From Segatella copri (lineage in GTDB: Bacteria > Bacteroidota > Bacteroidia > Bacteroidales > Bacteroidaceae), in contig NZ_JAPDUW010000001.1 of NCBI RefSeq assembly GCF_026015295.1, positions 2,999,501-3,063,500 on the forward strand: a stretch of 64,000 nucleotides of DNA, in the 5' to 3' direction. Both the position numbers and the translations under genes were made by a program. Below, in pieces: positions 25,964 through 34,993 of the stretch. The first letter of the stretch is position 1. Each line of letters begins with the position of its first letter. The notes beneath the pieces were generated by a model that saw only the letters and a program-made list of their open reading frames with translations, searched no databases and was not told the DNA's origin.

Positions 25964-27469
25964 TTATTTCAGATATTCTCCGAAATCAGTCAATCTCATA
26001 TCGCCCTTCTTCAGGAAGGTATCGTGCATGGCGAGGGCGGCACGCATGCTCTGTGGCTCGTGGCCCTTCTCGGCAAACTTCAGATACTCACGGAGCATAG
26101 GGCGGTAATCCGGATGGGCACAGTTTTCGATAATCTCTTTGGCACGACGCAACGGCCCCTTGCCACGAAGATCGGCTACTCCCTGTTCGGTAACGATGAC
26201 ATCCACATCATGCTCTGTACTGTCTACGTGACTGCACATCGGAACAATGGCTGAAATGCAACCGTTCTTGGTGGTACTCTGCGTGGTGAAGATAGAAATG
26301 TAACCATTGCGCTCGTAATCGCAGGAACCGCCGATACCATTCATCAGCTTGCTGCCGCAGATATGGCTGGAGTTCTCATTGCCGTAGATATCGCACTCGA
26401 TGGCGGTGTTCATGGCGATGACACCCAGACGGCGGATGACCTCAGGAGAGTTTGAAATCTCGCTCTGGCGGATGGTGAGATGCTTCTTGAAGTAATCAAT
26501 ATCATCATACACCTCTTTCAATGTATCGTTTGTTACGGTGAGCGAAGAGCAGGAAGCATCCTTGATTCTTCCCTCGCGCATGTATTTCACTACAGCATCC
26601 TGAACCACCTCGGTATAAACGCTGAATACCGGCACGTTAGGGTTCTGTCCTAATGCCTCAAGAACGGCATTGGAAGTTACTCCCACTCCGCTCTGCAAAG
26701 GCAGGAACTGAGGAGGAATATGTCCCTTCTTCAGGTCGCTGACCAGGAAATCAGCCACATTATGTCCCATCTGTTCCGTCACAGGGTCGAGAGGTTTGAA
26801 GGCACGTGCCTCCTCCGGAATGTTGCATTCTATCACACCCACAATCTTATGTGCATCAATCTCAACATACTCCTTACCGATTCTATCGCCTACGTTCATG
26901 ATAGGGATAGGAGTGCGGAACGGGCATTCTGCTATCTCGTATACATCGTGCAGATAGCGGGAAGCTGGACTGTGGAAGGTATTCTTCTCGATGAGCACCT
27001 TCTTGGCAAGGCGGACGATGGTAGGAACAATGCCGCCGGCAGAGGTCAGGAATGCCTTGCAGGTGGTTTCGCCTTCTTCCAAATCAGAAACTTCGATGAT
27101 GGCAAGGTCTATTTCGCCATAGAAGCCACGGCGCAGGCGCTCAGCCATGTGGCCGAGGTGCATATCCTCATAATCAATCTCGCCCAGGTTGGTATGAGTT
27201 CTAAAATCCTTGTTGGTAGAAAATGGCGCACGGAACTTGATGGCATGGGCTGCTGCCATGTCACCTTCGATACTCTGCGAGGTAGAAGCACCCGTGAGGA
27301 TGCCCACCTGGAAAGGTCTGCCCGCCTCGTGCTCAGCCACGGCTCTCTTGGAGAGTTCGCGGAAGGTTGCCTTAGGCACGCCGTTTGGTGTGAAACCACT
27401 CAATCCGATTGTATCTTGATCGTTAATCATCGCTGCCGCTTCGGCAGCACTCAATCTTGTATATGCCAT
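25964..27469 (-). CDS. Acetyl-CoA hydrolase/succinyl-CoA:acyl CoA-transferase family protein
   Basis: A 501-residue class I CoA-transferase. Helpful motifs are GLSGFTPNGVPKATFREL at the N-terminus, YTEVVQDA holding the likely catalytic Glu, and the Gly-rich KLMNGIGGSCDYERN in the C-terminal domain. Relatives transfer CoA between succinyl-CoA and acetate or propionate. In a succinate-forming Prevotella-type organism this would suit acetate or propionate fermentation, but the acceptor is not decided by sequence. It is a single gene with its own promoter. Confidence 0.88.
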   Translation of the reverse strand: MAYTRLSAAEAAAMINDQDTIGLSGFTPNGVPKATFRELSKRAVAEHEAGRPFQVGILTGASTSQSIEGDMAAAHAIKFRAPFSTNKDFRTHTNLGEIDYEDMHLGHMAERLRRGFYGEIDLAIIEVSDLEEGETTCKAFLTSAGGIVPTIVRLAKKVLIEKNTFHSPASRYLHDVYEIAECPFRTPIPIMNVGDRIGKEYVEIDAHKIVGVIECNIPEEARAFKPLDPVTEQMGHNVADFLVSDLKKGHIPPQFLPLQSGVGVTSNAVLEALGQNPNVPVFSVYTEVVQDAVVKYMREGRIKDASCSSLTVTNDTLKEVYDDIDYFKKHLTIRQSEISNSPEVIRRLGVIAMNTAIECDIYGNENSSHICGSKLMNGIGGSCDYERNGYISIFTTQSTTKNGCISAIVPMCSHVDSTEHDVDVIVTEQGVADLRGKGPLRRAKEIIENCAHPDYRPMLREYLKFAEKGHEPQSMRAALAMHDTFLKKGDMRLTDFGEYLK

Positions 27470-27541
27470 TTTCTTCTAACTTAATACTCATTAGCGGAAC
27501 TTATAGCCGCCTTCTTGATAATTGATAACTGTTTGCGGCTG

Positions 27542-27549
27542 CAAAGTTA
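27542..27549 (-). promoter_or_regulatory. -7 element TAACTTTG of the CoA-transferase gene
   Basis: CAAAGTTA on the plus strand reads TAACTTTG on the minus strand, 73 bp upstream of the start codon. A short inverted repeat AGCCGC...GCGGCT lies between it and the gene, in the leader (about 27505-27540). Confidence 0.55.
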
Positions 27550-27727
27550 CACATTATTTTCGATATACGCTAATAATTTGATAATTTTATGCAATTAATT
27601 GGCAAAAAACTTACAAATAGTGAATAGATATACAAAAACTGCTTACTTTATGCAAAAAGATAGCCGAAAGTTTGGATGACATTGCCCTATAAGCGTGTAT
27701 GACCTTAATTTTTCTTTGGATTACAGT

Positions 27728-28480
27728 TTACTTGTTTGCAGTCTGTTTGAATCCTGTATCTTCCGTTGACCATGATTGCCATTTACACTCGCCGACTTCC
27801 ATTTCAGAGAACTGTGCGGTGAATGAATGGTCAACCGGACTTGCCGCATATATTCCGAACGAGATTTCCCCATCACCCTTATCCAAATGGAATGTACGCA
27901 TCTGGTGGAAAGTGGTACCGTCAGGACTTGTCTCTATATAATAGTCGCTTCCCCGACGACTAAGGCGATACCACATTTCCTTTATGGAAGATGGAATATC
28001 ATGCGTAGCCCAATCGGAATATCCGTTGTTTGTCACCACACTGCCCAATCTCTGGTATTCCTCGTTCTCGTATTCGATTGATGCCTTCATCCAATTATCA
28101 CTGTCAAGATAGATTGCGATTCCGCACTGGTCGAACAGGGCGGAACTGTTGAACGATGTCTTTACAGTAAAAGAAAAGAACTTGTTGGAGGTTTTCATTT
28201 GCAGCACCGGAGCATTGTCGTTGCTGAACCCATAATAGGTGCGCTGCCATAAGTCTGTGTGAGGTTCTGAAACGATTGTAATCAACGAGTCCGTGATAGT
28301 GTATTGTTTGGGCTCACGAATCCAAAACAAGTTTTCAGCCACAAATGGCTTTAAGATTGTGTCATTTTTTTCCATATTCGATTTATTTGCTATTGATGAT
28401 TGTTGTTTTTTCTCATTTTGACATGACAGCAGAGTGCATGCAAGCAGCGACAATGCTATGAAAAATTGATTTCTCTTCAT
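27728..28480 (-). CDS. DUF1349 (concanavalin-like) lipoprotein
   Basis: A 250-residue lipoprotein (IALSLLACTLLSCQNE, Cys near 20). The mature domain (NLFWIREPKQYTITD; TDLWQRTYYGFSNDNAPVL; FDQCGIAIYLDSDNWMKAS; WYRLSRRGSDYYIETSPDG) follows the DUF1349 pattern, a lectin-like beta-sandwich found in several exported proteins. It could bind sugar or cell wall, but no catalytic residue can be assigned. It lies 57 bp downstream of a second small lipoprotein gene in the same direction, probably in one operon. Confidence 0.75.
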   Translation of the reverse strand: MKRNQFFIALSLLACTLLSCQNEKKQQSSIANKSNMEKNDTILKPFVAENLFWIREPKQYTITDSLITIVSEPHTDLWQRTYYGFSNDNAPVLQMKTSNKFFSFTVKTSFNSSALFDQCGIAIYLDSDNWMKASIEYENEEYQRLGSVVTNNGYSDWATHDIPSSIKEMWYRLSRRGSDYYIETSPDGTTFHQMRTFHLDKGDGEISFGIYAASPVDHSFTAQFSEMEVGECKWQSWSTEDTGFKQTANK

Positions 28481-28537
28481 TTGTCGAAATGTTTAATATG
28501 TTTGTTAAAATCTGATAATAGTGCTGAGGTATGGTGT

Positions 28538-28852
28538 TTATTCCCCGTCGAGCTTACCTATGCGAAAATTGGCAACAGCCTCTTGCTTAAGCGACACTTC
28601 CGTAAAATAGCAGGTGTGTGCATCGTCTTTAGGACTTTGGGAACTTAGGCCAAGAAGTGTGATACCATTCTCTCCGCCGTTTTTAGACTTTGTAAAACGG
28701 ATTCCTCCTACATTGATATTGCATGTAGCGAGTTTAACGTTTTCCGTTAAGACTTTCTTGTCAGAACTTCCTTCTTTTTTCTCTGACTCTTTCTGGATGC
28801 ATCCAGTCATAGCAAGACTTGCTATGATTGCGATAAATACTAATTTTCTCAT
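28538..28852 (-). CDS. Small lipoprotein of unknown function
   Basis: About 104 residues from the ATG at 28852, giving a clean lipoprotein signal (VFIAIIASLAMTGCIQ, Cys near 17). After a Lys/Glu/Ser-rich linker the domain has NVKLATCNINVGGIRFTKSK and YFTEVSLKQEAVANFRIG. I do not recognise the family. A -7 box TAATTTTG lies at 28911-28918 on the minus strand, 58 bp upstream, so this gene and the DUF1349 gene probably form a two-gene unit. Confidence 0.65.
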   Translation of the reverse strand: MRKLVFIAIIASLAMTGCIQKESEKKEGSSDKKVLTENVKLATCNINVGGIRFTKSKNGGENGITLLGLSSQSPKDDAHTCYFTEVSLKQEAVANFRIGKLDGE

Positions 28853-28910
28853 TGTAACATTGATTTGATGTTTATTAAATTGCAACTTCCTTGTGATTTA
28901 TTTGCGGTTG

Positions 28911-28918
28911 CAAAATTA
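28911..28918 (-). promoter_or_regulatory. -7 element TAATTTTG of the lipoprotein pair
   Basis: CAAAATTA on the plus strand reads TAATTTTG on the minus strand and fits the Bacteroidota consensus. Confidence 0.5.
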
Positions 28919-28979
28919 GAGAAAATTTACGATATGTGCAATACTGATTTCTAACCAATTTTCGAATCAGGCATGCACA

Positions 28980-29786
28980 TTAAATAAGGTTCATTCTTAA
29001 TGCAATTTCTACTGCGGCTGCGGTATTGGCAACTTTTAACGATGCTAAAATATCCTGACGATGGCGATTAACAGTATAAATGGATATGTTTAACTTGTCG
29101 GCAATTTGTTTGCTTGGTACTCCTTTAGCTATCAATGACAGTATTTCAAGTTGTCGGCGGCTAAGAATTTTACGGTCACTCGCTTCGTATATGTCTCGTC
29201 CAACCGTTTCCCCGGTTAATAGATTAACAATTATTCCATCTTGTCGGTTATGGGAAATAGGGTACGGGATGTAAGTGCATAGACCGAGTAAAACACTACC
29301 ATTGGCACTACAGCTGAAATATCTCGTTGTATGGAGTATCTTGACTTTTTCATTGTCTCCGGCCCGGTAAAAATTAAGGATACATGAAGCTGAAAAATTT
29401 GTCTTTTCTTTTATTGAACGTTCTTTTATAAAGTTGAAGAAACGAAGTTCCAGTACATGACGTTCAATAAGTTCGTCTTCTTTTGCATGACAGAATACGA
29501 TGTCCTCAAAGGCAGAATTACGATCTACCATATATTCTGGAAGATTCATTATAGTTTGACCGAATCTTCCAGAATAAATATGGCATTCTTTATTTTGAAA
29601 ATCTGATACAACTGCTATGCCTTCTGTTGCTAATGCATAACCATTTGCACACGCTTTTGCTTGAGCGAGTAATAGTTCCCTGTTATCCGAGGCTTCAAAC
29701 TCTTGATCTGTCAAAAGCGATTTTAGTTCATTTTCTTGCTTCATTCTGAATTGATATCTATTCGCACCATTACGGAGTAGTGCCAT
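28980..29786 (-). CDS. LuxR-type transcription regulator with an N-terminal sensor-like domain
   Basis: A 268-residue protein. The C-terminal 65 residues are a LuxR/FixJ-type helix-turn-helix (LSRRQLEILSLIAKGVPSKQ, then LNISIYTVNRHRQDILASLK). The N-terminal 200 residues, including YALATEGIAVVSDFQNKECH and VLELRFFNFIKERSIKEKTN, look like a PAS-type sensor, which is a guess from pattern. A -7 box TAATTTTG at 29800-29807 on the minus strand sits very close to the first ATG, so the internal Met at residue 16 (29741) is an alternative start. It may control the lipoprotein genes that follow. Confidence 0.82.
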   Translation of the reverse strand: MALLRNGANRYQFRMKQENELKSLLTDQEFEASDNRELLLAQAKACANGYALATEGIAVVSDFQNKECHIYSGRFGQTIMNLPEYMVDRNSAFEDIVFCHAKEDELIERHVLELRFFNFIKERSIKEKTNFSASCILNFYRAGDNEKVKILHTTRYFSCSANGSVLLGLCTYIPYPISHNRQDGIIVNLLTGETVGRDIYEASDRKILSRRQLEILSLIAKGVPSKQIADKLNISIYTVNRHRQDILASLKVANTAAAVEIALRMNLI

Positions 29787-29799
29787 TTAAATTTTGTTG

Positions 29800-29807
29800 C
29801 AAAATTA
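29800..29807 (-). promoter_or_regulatory. -7 element TAATTTTG of the LuxR-type gene
   Basis: CAAAATTA on the plus strand reads TAATTTTG on the minus strand, only 13 bp from the first ATG. The rest of the 29787-30099 gap has only the cysS promoter; no other feature was seen. Confidence 0.5.
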
Positions 29808-30051
29808 CTAATAATAATTGATTTAGATTACAAGCTTCTCTTAAAATATATTAATTGAACATGAAGTCGAAATAGGGTTGGTTATCATTAAATGTTGCTT
29901 AACCCACTTGAACAACTTATGACAAGCTTTTATATATTTGAAGCCTATCATACAGAGAGAATTGACCATGGAAGATCTGTTCCATTGATATTTTCGAGGA
30001 ATTTAATAACATTTTGCGAATGATTTGTCGGATATATCAGAAAAATGAGTT

Positions 30052-30059
30052 AACTTTGC
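30052..30059 (+). promoter_or_regulatory. -7 element TAACTTTG of cysS
   Basis: TAACTTTG lies 40 bp before the cysS ATG. A TTTG at 30025-30028 is 23 bp upstream, slightly longer spacing than usual. Confidence 0.6.
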
Positions 30060-30099
30060 ACTCAAAATATAAATAATATAAAAGAAAGGTTCATACAAG

Positions 30100-31590
30100 A
30101 TGGAACAGAAATTACTGATTTACAACACTCTCACTCGTACGAAAGAGAGATTCACTCCGCTCCACGCTCCTAACGTGGGCATGTATGTTTGTGGCCCTAC
30201 CGTGTATGGCGATCCGCATCTCGGTCATGCACGACCAGCCATCACATTCGATATACTCTTCCGCTATCTCAAGCACCTGGGCTATAAGGTTCGCTACGTT
30301 AGAAACATTACCGACGTGGGCCACCTGGAGCACGATGCAGATGAAGGCGATGACAAGATTGAGAAGAAGGCTCGCCTGGAGCAGTTGGAGCCAATGGAGA
30401 TTGCGCAGTACTACACCAACCGCTACCACGATGCCATGGAGGCGCTGAACGTACTCCCTCCTAGCATTGAGCCTCATGCCACAGGTCATATCATCGAACA
30501 GGAGAAACTGGTTCAGGAAATTCTGGACAATGGCTATGCCTACGAGAGCAACGGCTCTATCTACTTCGACATCGAGAAGTATAACAAGGATCATAAGTAC
30601 GGTATCCTCTCTGGACGTAACCTGGAGAACGTAATCAACGAGAGCCGCGAGCTGGCTGGTATCGGCGAGAAGAAGAACCAGGCTGACTTCGCTCTCTGGA
30701 AGAAGGCTTCACCAGAGCACATCATGCGCTGGCCTAGTCCTTGGAGCGATGGTTTCCCTGGCTGGCACTGCGAGTGTACTGCGATGGGACGCAAGTACTT
30801 GGGCAGCCACTTCGATATTCACGGTGGCGGCATGGATTTGATTTTCCCTCACCACGAGTGCGAGATTGCTCAGGCTGTAGCTTCTCAGGGCGACCAGATG
30901 GTTCATTACTGGATGCACAACAATATGATTACCATCAATGGTCAGAAGATGGGTAAGAGCTTGGGTAACTTCATCACTCTGGAGCAGTTCTTCACAGGCA
31001 ATCACGACAGTCTGGAGCAGGCTTATTCGCCAATGACTATCCGTTTCTTCATCCTCTCTGCTCACTACCGCAGCACCGTAGATTTCTCTAACGATGCATT
31101 GAAGGCTAGCCAGAAGGGATTGGAGCGCCTGATGAATGGTTTGAACGACCTGGAGCGTGTGCCTGTGGCTAAGCAGAGCGATGATCAGGTGAAGAAGTTT
31201 GTAAGCGAGTTGCGCCAGCGCTGCTACGATGCGATGAACGATGACTTCCAGACTCAGCTTGTTATCAGCTATCTCTTCGAGGCTTGCCACGTAATCAACA
31301 CAGCCCTCGACCACAAGGCAAACATCTCTGCTGAAGACCTGAAGGAGCTTTCAGACACCATGCATCTCTTCACCTTCGACCTGCTCGGTCTGAAGAGTGA
31401 GAAGGGAGCCAACAATGATGCTCGTGAAGAGGCTTATGGCAAGGTAGTAGATATGGTTCTCAACCTGCGTGCCAAGGCTAAGGCTGATAAGGACTGGGCT
31501 ACCAGCGACCAGATTCGCGATGCCCTGGCTGAAGCCGGTTTCGAGGTAAAGGACACCAAGGATGGTGTTACCTGGAAATTGAACAAATAA
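30100..31590 (+). CDS. cysS: Cysteinyl-tRNA synthetase
   Basis: CysS charges tRNA-Cys with cysteine. The 496-residue class I synthetase has the Zn-binding and HIGH region [18 protein letters not shown], the Zn ligands in WHCECTAMG and [10 protein letters not shown], and the KMSKS-type loop [11 protein letters not shown]. The C-terminal helical anticodon-binding part ends with [19 protein letters not shown]. The codon use is that of a strongly expressed gene. It stands alone and is followed at once by a large nested inverted repeat that can act as a terminator. Confidence 0.97.
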   Translation: MEQKLLIYNTLTRTKERFTPLHAPNVGMYVCGPTVYGDPHLGHARPAITFDILFRYLKHLGYKVRYVRNITDVGHLEHDADEGDDKIEKKARLEQLEPMEIAQYYTNRYHDAMEALNVLPPSIEPHATGHIIEQEKLVQEILDNGYAYESNGSIYFDIEKYNKDHKYGILSGRNLENVINESRELAGIGEKKNQADFALWKKASPEHIMRWPSPWSDGFPGWHCECTAMGRKYLGSHFDIHGGGMDLIFPHHECEIAQAVASQGDQMVHYWMHNNMITINGQKMGKSLGNFITLEQFFTGNHDSLEQAYSPMTIRFFILSAHYRSTVDFSNDALKASQKGLERLMNGLNDLERVPVAKQSDDQVKKFVSELRQRCYDAMNDDFQTQLVISYLFEACHVINTALDHKANISAEDLKELSDTMHLFTFDLLGLKSEKGANNDAREEAYGKVVDMVLNLRAKAKADKDWATSDQIRDALAEAGFEVKDTKDGVTWKLNK

Positions 31591-31596
31591 ACTCCA

Positions 31597-31785
31597 CACG
31601 CCCTGAAAGGGCAGAAGCTCCTAGCCCAGGGCAGCGCCCTGGGTAATTACATACACAAAATAGTCGCCCTGTAAGGGCAAAAGCTTTGTATATTTGAAGC
31701 TTTTGCCCTTACAGGGCGTCTTGTTTATTGCTATTGTACCCAGGGCGCTGCCCTGGGCTAGGAGCTTCTGCCCTTTCAGGGCGTG
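31597..31785. repeat. Nested perfect inverted repeat (49-bp outer arms, 22-bp inner arms)
   Basis: The outer arms at 31597-31645 and 31737-31785 are exact reverse complements over 49 bp. Inside them, 31665-31686 and 31697-31718 are exact reverse complements over 22 bp. All arms share the word GCCCTGnAAGGGC, so the element is built of related palindromes. A decayed copy occurs at about 59165-59290. The left arm starts 7 bp after the cysS stop. Confidence 0.92.
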
Positions 31786-31836
31786 CTGCTTGCGTTCTAC
31801 CTTTACTTTAAACCTGTAACCATTGGTTCAGGGCAT

Positions 31837-33684
31837 TTATGGCGTTTTCTTCCTTGCAGCAAGTGAATCTTTCTGTCTGCCAGATATAGAATCCCGCAAC
31901 ATCTTGTCTTTCTTATTCTTATATTCCTTATACTCTTTTTCGTAATAATGGGCATAGTTGGCGAAAGGCTCTGTCGTTACCTCATCGCTCGATGCCGTAT
32001 AGGTATTTCCGTATGGATCGGATGCCTTGATGATGATTCTGGCATTCGGATTCCTAGGAGTATAATAATAAAGGTGGTTCATGATGAGATAACCGTTGCC
32101 CTTGCTCACGAACCGGTAAGATACACTCTCGCTGTACTTATGATGGTAGCCGGCGGCAAAGGCATCCTGACCCTTTCCGCTGAGGCGCCCCATCAGATAT
32201 TCCTTGCCATCCTCTACGGCTACAACACGCCAATGACTGGTAGCATTGAAGACATTGGCTACCAGGATATTCCTGTTGTTTGCCAACTGCCAATCCCTAG
32301 AGTATTTCTCGCCGTTGAAATCGGTCTGCGCACGGAACAAGGTCATCTGCTTGCTCTTATCCCAGAAAGTTCCCTTGTAATAGCAGTTGCTGATGCTGGT
32401 ACCCACAAAACTATAGACATAATATCCGTTCGGGGTGCCGCAGATGTTGATATTCGACTGCCATATATTGCCACAGGCAGCAGCATGACAATGCTCCATC
32501 ACATCCTCGCCCTGATAATTGATCTCGTGGTTGCAGGCAAAATGAGTATGGCCGCAGAAGAGTTCATATCCTCCCTTGAATGGCTTCAAAAGAGATAACA
32601 GCAGCGAGAGACGGGAAGAAGAATAATGCCCCTGCTCATTGGCATTGGTCAGCGGCTTCGCCTTGCTAAAAGGCGCATTGCCGAAGGTGAACGGGATATG
32701 ATAGCAGAGCACCACCTTCATATCCTTTGGCGTAAGGGCCAAATCCTGCTTCAGCCATTTCACCTGGCGCTCACGTAATTCTCCAGGCGAATAATAGGAC
32801 ATGCCGCGATGGAAGAAGCAGTTGTTGATGCAGACATAATGCACATCGCCACGGTTGAAGGAAAAATCGGTAGGACCGAAATTCTCTTCCCACTTCCTGC
32901 GGTAGAGCGCCTTGCCATCCTGATCGTGATTGCCGATGACGGAGAAGAGACGCATCTCTGAAGAGCCCAATGCCTGGCGTATCTGACGCTCCAGCTTGGC
33001 GTTGTAGCCGCCATAATACTGCACATCATCGCCCATGCTGAGCCCGTAGACCGGTGTTCCGGCTGGCAGCGAACTGATGGTCTGCCTGATGTCCGCCATC
33101 GTCTGGGTAGTGAATCTTTCTACATCGCTCTTCTTGATGGGATTATCATCCGGAGAAGTATAGTAAGGGCTGTAGGCATTGGTAACCTGCGGGTCGCCGA
33201 TGACAATCATCTTATAGTGAATCTCCTTGCCGCCCGGCAGTCGGGTGAGGGTGAAGTTATAGGTTTTCTTCCCCTTGGATACCTTTTGGTAGAAGAAAGC
33301 CGTGCGATCGGTCTTAGAATGGGTAGGGACCTCGCAATCAGCTGGAACAGAATAGTATATGAATTTTGCCAGGCTGTCTCGCTTCATCTTATATCTGCCC
33401 TGTGCATCGGTTTTCACACAGTTGAATCCATCGCTCACGATGACGCCAGCCACTCCCTTTCCTTCCTTATCTCTTAAAGTTCCGGAGATATTGAAATCCA
33501 TCTTCTTCACAGGTTTCTTCTTCAGCGTATCTGCAGGCTGTGGCTTGAGCCGGAGAACCGGTGGGTTTTTCACCAGGTTCTGTATCTGTTTCTTGGGGTA
33601 GAGCAGGTGCAAGGTGATGCCTATTGCTACGAGCGCGCAGCAAGCAACCGACAGAACCCCTATGTATAATTGTTTCTTTTTCAT
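31837..33684 (-). CDS. Membrane-anchored calcineurin-like metallophosphoesterase
   Basis: A 615-residue protein with one N-terminal membrane segment (about 7-29) and no lipobox. A carboxypeptidase-regulatory-like domain (about 67-125, ISGTLRDKEGKGVAGVIVSD) is followed by the metallophosphoesterase core with its ordered motifs: VIGDPQ, GDDVQYYGG, VIGNHDQDG, CYHIPF and CGHTHFACNHE. A C-terminal beta-rich domain typical of the Bacteroidota family completes it (about 480-590). It probably hydrolyses phosphoesters in the periplasm. The substrate is not known. Confidence 0.88.
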   Translation of the reverse strand: MKKKQLYIGVLSVACCALVAIGITLHLLYPKKQIQNLVKNPPVLRLKPQPADTLKKKPVKKMDFNISGTLRDKEGKGVAGVIVSDGFNCVKTDAQGRYKMKRDSLAKFIYYSVPADCEVPTHSKTDRTAFFYQKVSKGKKTYNFTLTRLPGGKEIHYKMIVIGDPQVTNAYSPYYTSPDDNPIKKSDVERFTTQTMADIRQTISSLPAGTPVYGLSMGDDVQYYGGYNAKLERQIRQALGSSEMRLFSVIGNHDQDGKALYRRKWEENFGPTDFSFNRGDVHYVCINNCFFHRGMSYYSPGELRERQVKWLKQDLALTPKDMKVVLCYHIPFTFGNAPFSKAKPLTNANEQGHYSSSRLSLLLSLLKPFKGGYELFCGHTHFACNHEINYQGEDVMEHCHAAACGNIWQSNINICGTPNGYYVYSFVGTSISNCYYKGTFWDKSKQMTLFRAQTDFNGEKYSRDWQLANNRNILVANVFNATSHWRVVAVEDGKEYLMGRLSGKGQDAFAAGYHHKYSESVSYRFVSKGNGYLIMNHLYYYTPRNPNARIIIKASDPYGNTYTASSDEVTTEPFANYAHYYEKEYKEYKNKKDKMLRDSISGRQKDSLAARKKTP

Positions 33685-33747
33685 GAGTACAAAAGTACGG
33701 CTTTATTATGGTAATGCAGCATATATTCATTTAAAAAACTCTAAATA

Positions 33748-33776
33748 TTACCTTAGGGTAACTTACCTTAGGGTAA
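33748..33776. promoter_or_regulatory. Two copies of palindrome TTACCTTAGGGTAA
   Basis: TTACCTTAGGGTAA occurs at 33748-33761 and again at 33763-33776, a 15-bp period. Each copy is an inverted repeat TTACC/GGTAA. The second copy ends 7 bp before the -7 box of the ATPase gene, so it looks like a double operator. Confidence 0.75.
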
Positions 33777-33783
33777 TATTTCG

Positions 33784-33791
33784 TAACTTTG
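33784..33791 (+). promoter_or_regulatory. -7 element TAACTTTG of the ATPase gene
   Basis: TAACTTTG lies 18 bp before the ATG at 33810. It rules out the in-frame TTG at 33789 as start codon. Confidence 0.65.
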
Positions 33792-33809
33792 TACCAAATT
33801 ACTAGGAAT

Positions 33810-34949
33810 ATGGCAAAATATCTATCACCATTTCAATTTGGTACATTAGCTACCAATGAGAATTTTATCGACAGACAGGAAGACAGGGCTTTGCTGAAGC
33901 AATTACTGTCCTCCCATATCAACGTGATGCTGATTTCACCACGCCGATGGGGTAAATCATCGCTAGTGAAAAGGGCGATGAACGAATTGGCTGATGAGGA
34001 TAATAACGTAAGAATCTGTTATATTGATGCCTTCAGCATCGGCTCTGAATCTGAATTTTATCGCACTTTTGCCAGTCAGGTTATAGCTTGTGCTTCCTCT
34101 AAAATGGAACGATGGATAGAGGATGCAAAGAAATTCCTGACAGGTGTGATACCGCAGGTTGTAATCAACGACCAGGTGACCGACTTCATGGCTTTCGACC
34201 TGAAGTTTGTGCCACAGGAGCGTGATAAGATGGCGATTCTCCAACTGCCTGAGTTGCTGGCAAAGGAAAAGGGCATCAGGATTATCGTCTGCATCGACGA
34301 GTTCCAGCAGTTGGCTAATCTTCCTGAGTATAAGGATATGGAGGGAAAGATGCGCTCGGTATGGCAGCAACAGCAGCTTACCTCTTACTGCCTCTACGGC
34401 AGCAAGCGAAACATGATGCTCAATATCTTCAACAATTCCAATAGTCCTTTTTATCGCTTTGGACAAGTGATTTTCATGCAGAAGATAGCTAAGGAGCATT
34501 GGATTCCATTCATTCTGTCATCTTTCGAGAAGACAGGAAAGTCAATCTCTGCAGAGATGGCCGAGCGGATCTGTGATGCCGTGGCTTGCCATTCCTGGTA
34601 TCTCCAGCAGTTGTGCTATTTTATCTGGAGTTTCACGGTTTCGGAAGTGACGGAAGATATATATCATCTGGGATTGAAACAGGTACTCAACATCAATACC
34701 CCGATGTTTCAGAATGATACGGAGAATCTCAGTTCCACCCAGATAGAGATGCTTAAGGCTATAGCCAATGGCGAACAGCATTTCTCTTCGCAAGCCGTGA
34801 AACAAATCTATAATCTTGGTAATCCGAATACGATTGTCAAGAACAGGAAAACGCTCCAGAACAAAGATATTATCGAAAAGCAAAACGATGCTTTTGTCTT
34901 TGTTGACCCGATATACCGGCTGTGGTTTAAGGAGGAGTATTGTAGATAA
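33810..34949 (+). CDS. Archaeal-type AAA ATPase (PF01637-like)
   Basis: A 379-residue P-loop ATPase. Walker A is SPRRWGKSS (about 43-51), Walker B is IIVCIDEFQQL, and the sensor-like GSKRNMMLNIF follows. The C-terminal third includes LSSTQIEMLKAIANGEQHFS and NPNTIVKNRKTLQNKDIIEK, a winged-helix-like segment, then FVDPIYRLWFKEEY, the usual end of this family. Members are abundant in Bacteroidota and archaea, and the role is unknown. The promoter carries two palindromes. It lies 44 bp before mutS on the same strand; a shared transcript is possible. Confidence 0.87.
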   Translation: MAKYLSPFQFGTLATNENFIDRQEDRALLKQLLSSHINVMLISPRRWGKSSLVKRAMNELADEDNNVRICYIDAFSIGSESEFYRTFASQVIACASSKMERWIEDAKKFLTGVIPQVVINDQVTDFMAFDLKFVPQERDKMAILQLPELLAKEKGIRIIVCIDEFQQLANLPEYKDMEGKMRSVWQQQQLTSYCLYGSKRNMMLNIFNNSNSPFYRFGQVIFMQKIAKEHWIPFILSSFEKTGKSISAEMAERICDAVACHSWYLQQLCYFIWSFTVSEVTEDIYHLGLKQVLNINTPMFQNDTENLSSTQIEMLKAIANGEQHFSSQAVKQIYNLGNPNTIVKNRKTLQNKDIIEKQNDAFVFVDPIYRLWFKEEYCR

Positions 34950-34993
34950 AAACTATGTAAATTTAAAGAAATAATATAAGGAGAAAAAAGATA

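Noticed and set aside
33789..33809. Upstream TTG start for the PF01637-like ATPase
   Set aside because: The TTG is part of the -7 promoter box TAACTTTG, so it cannot be in the mRNA.
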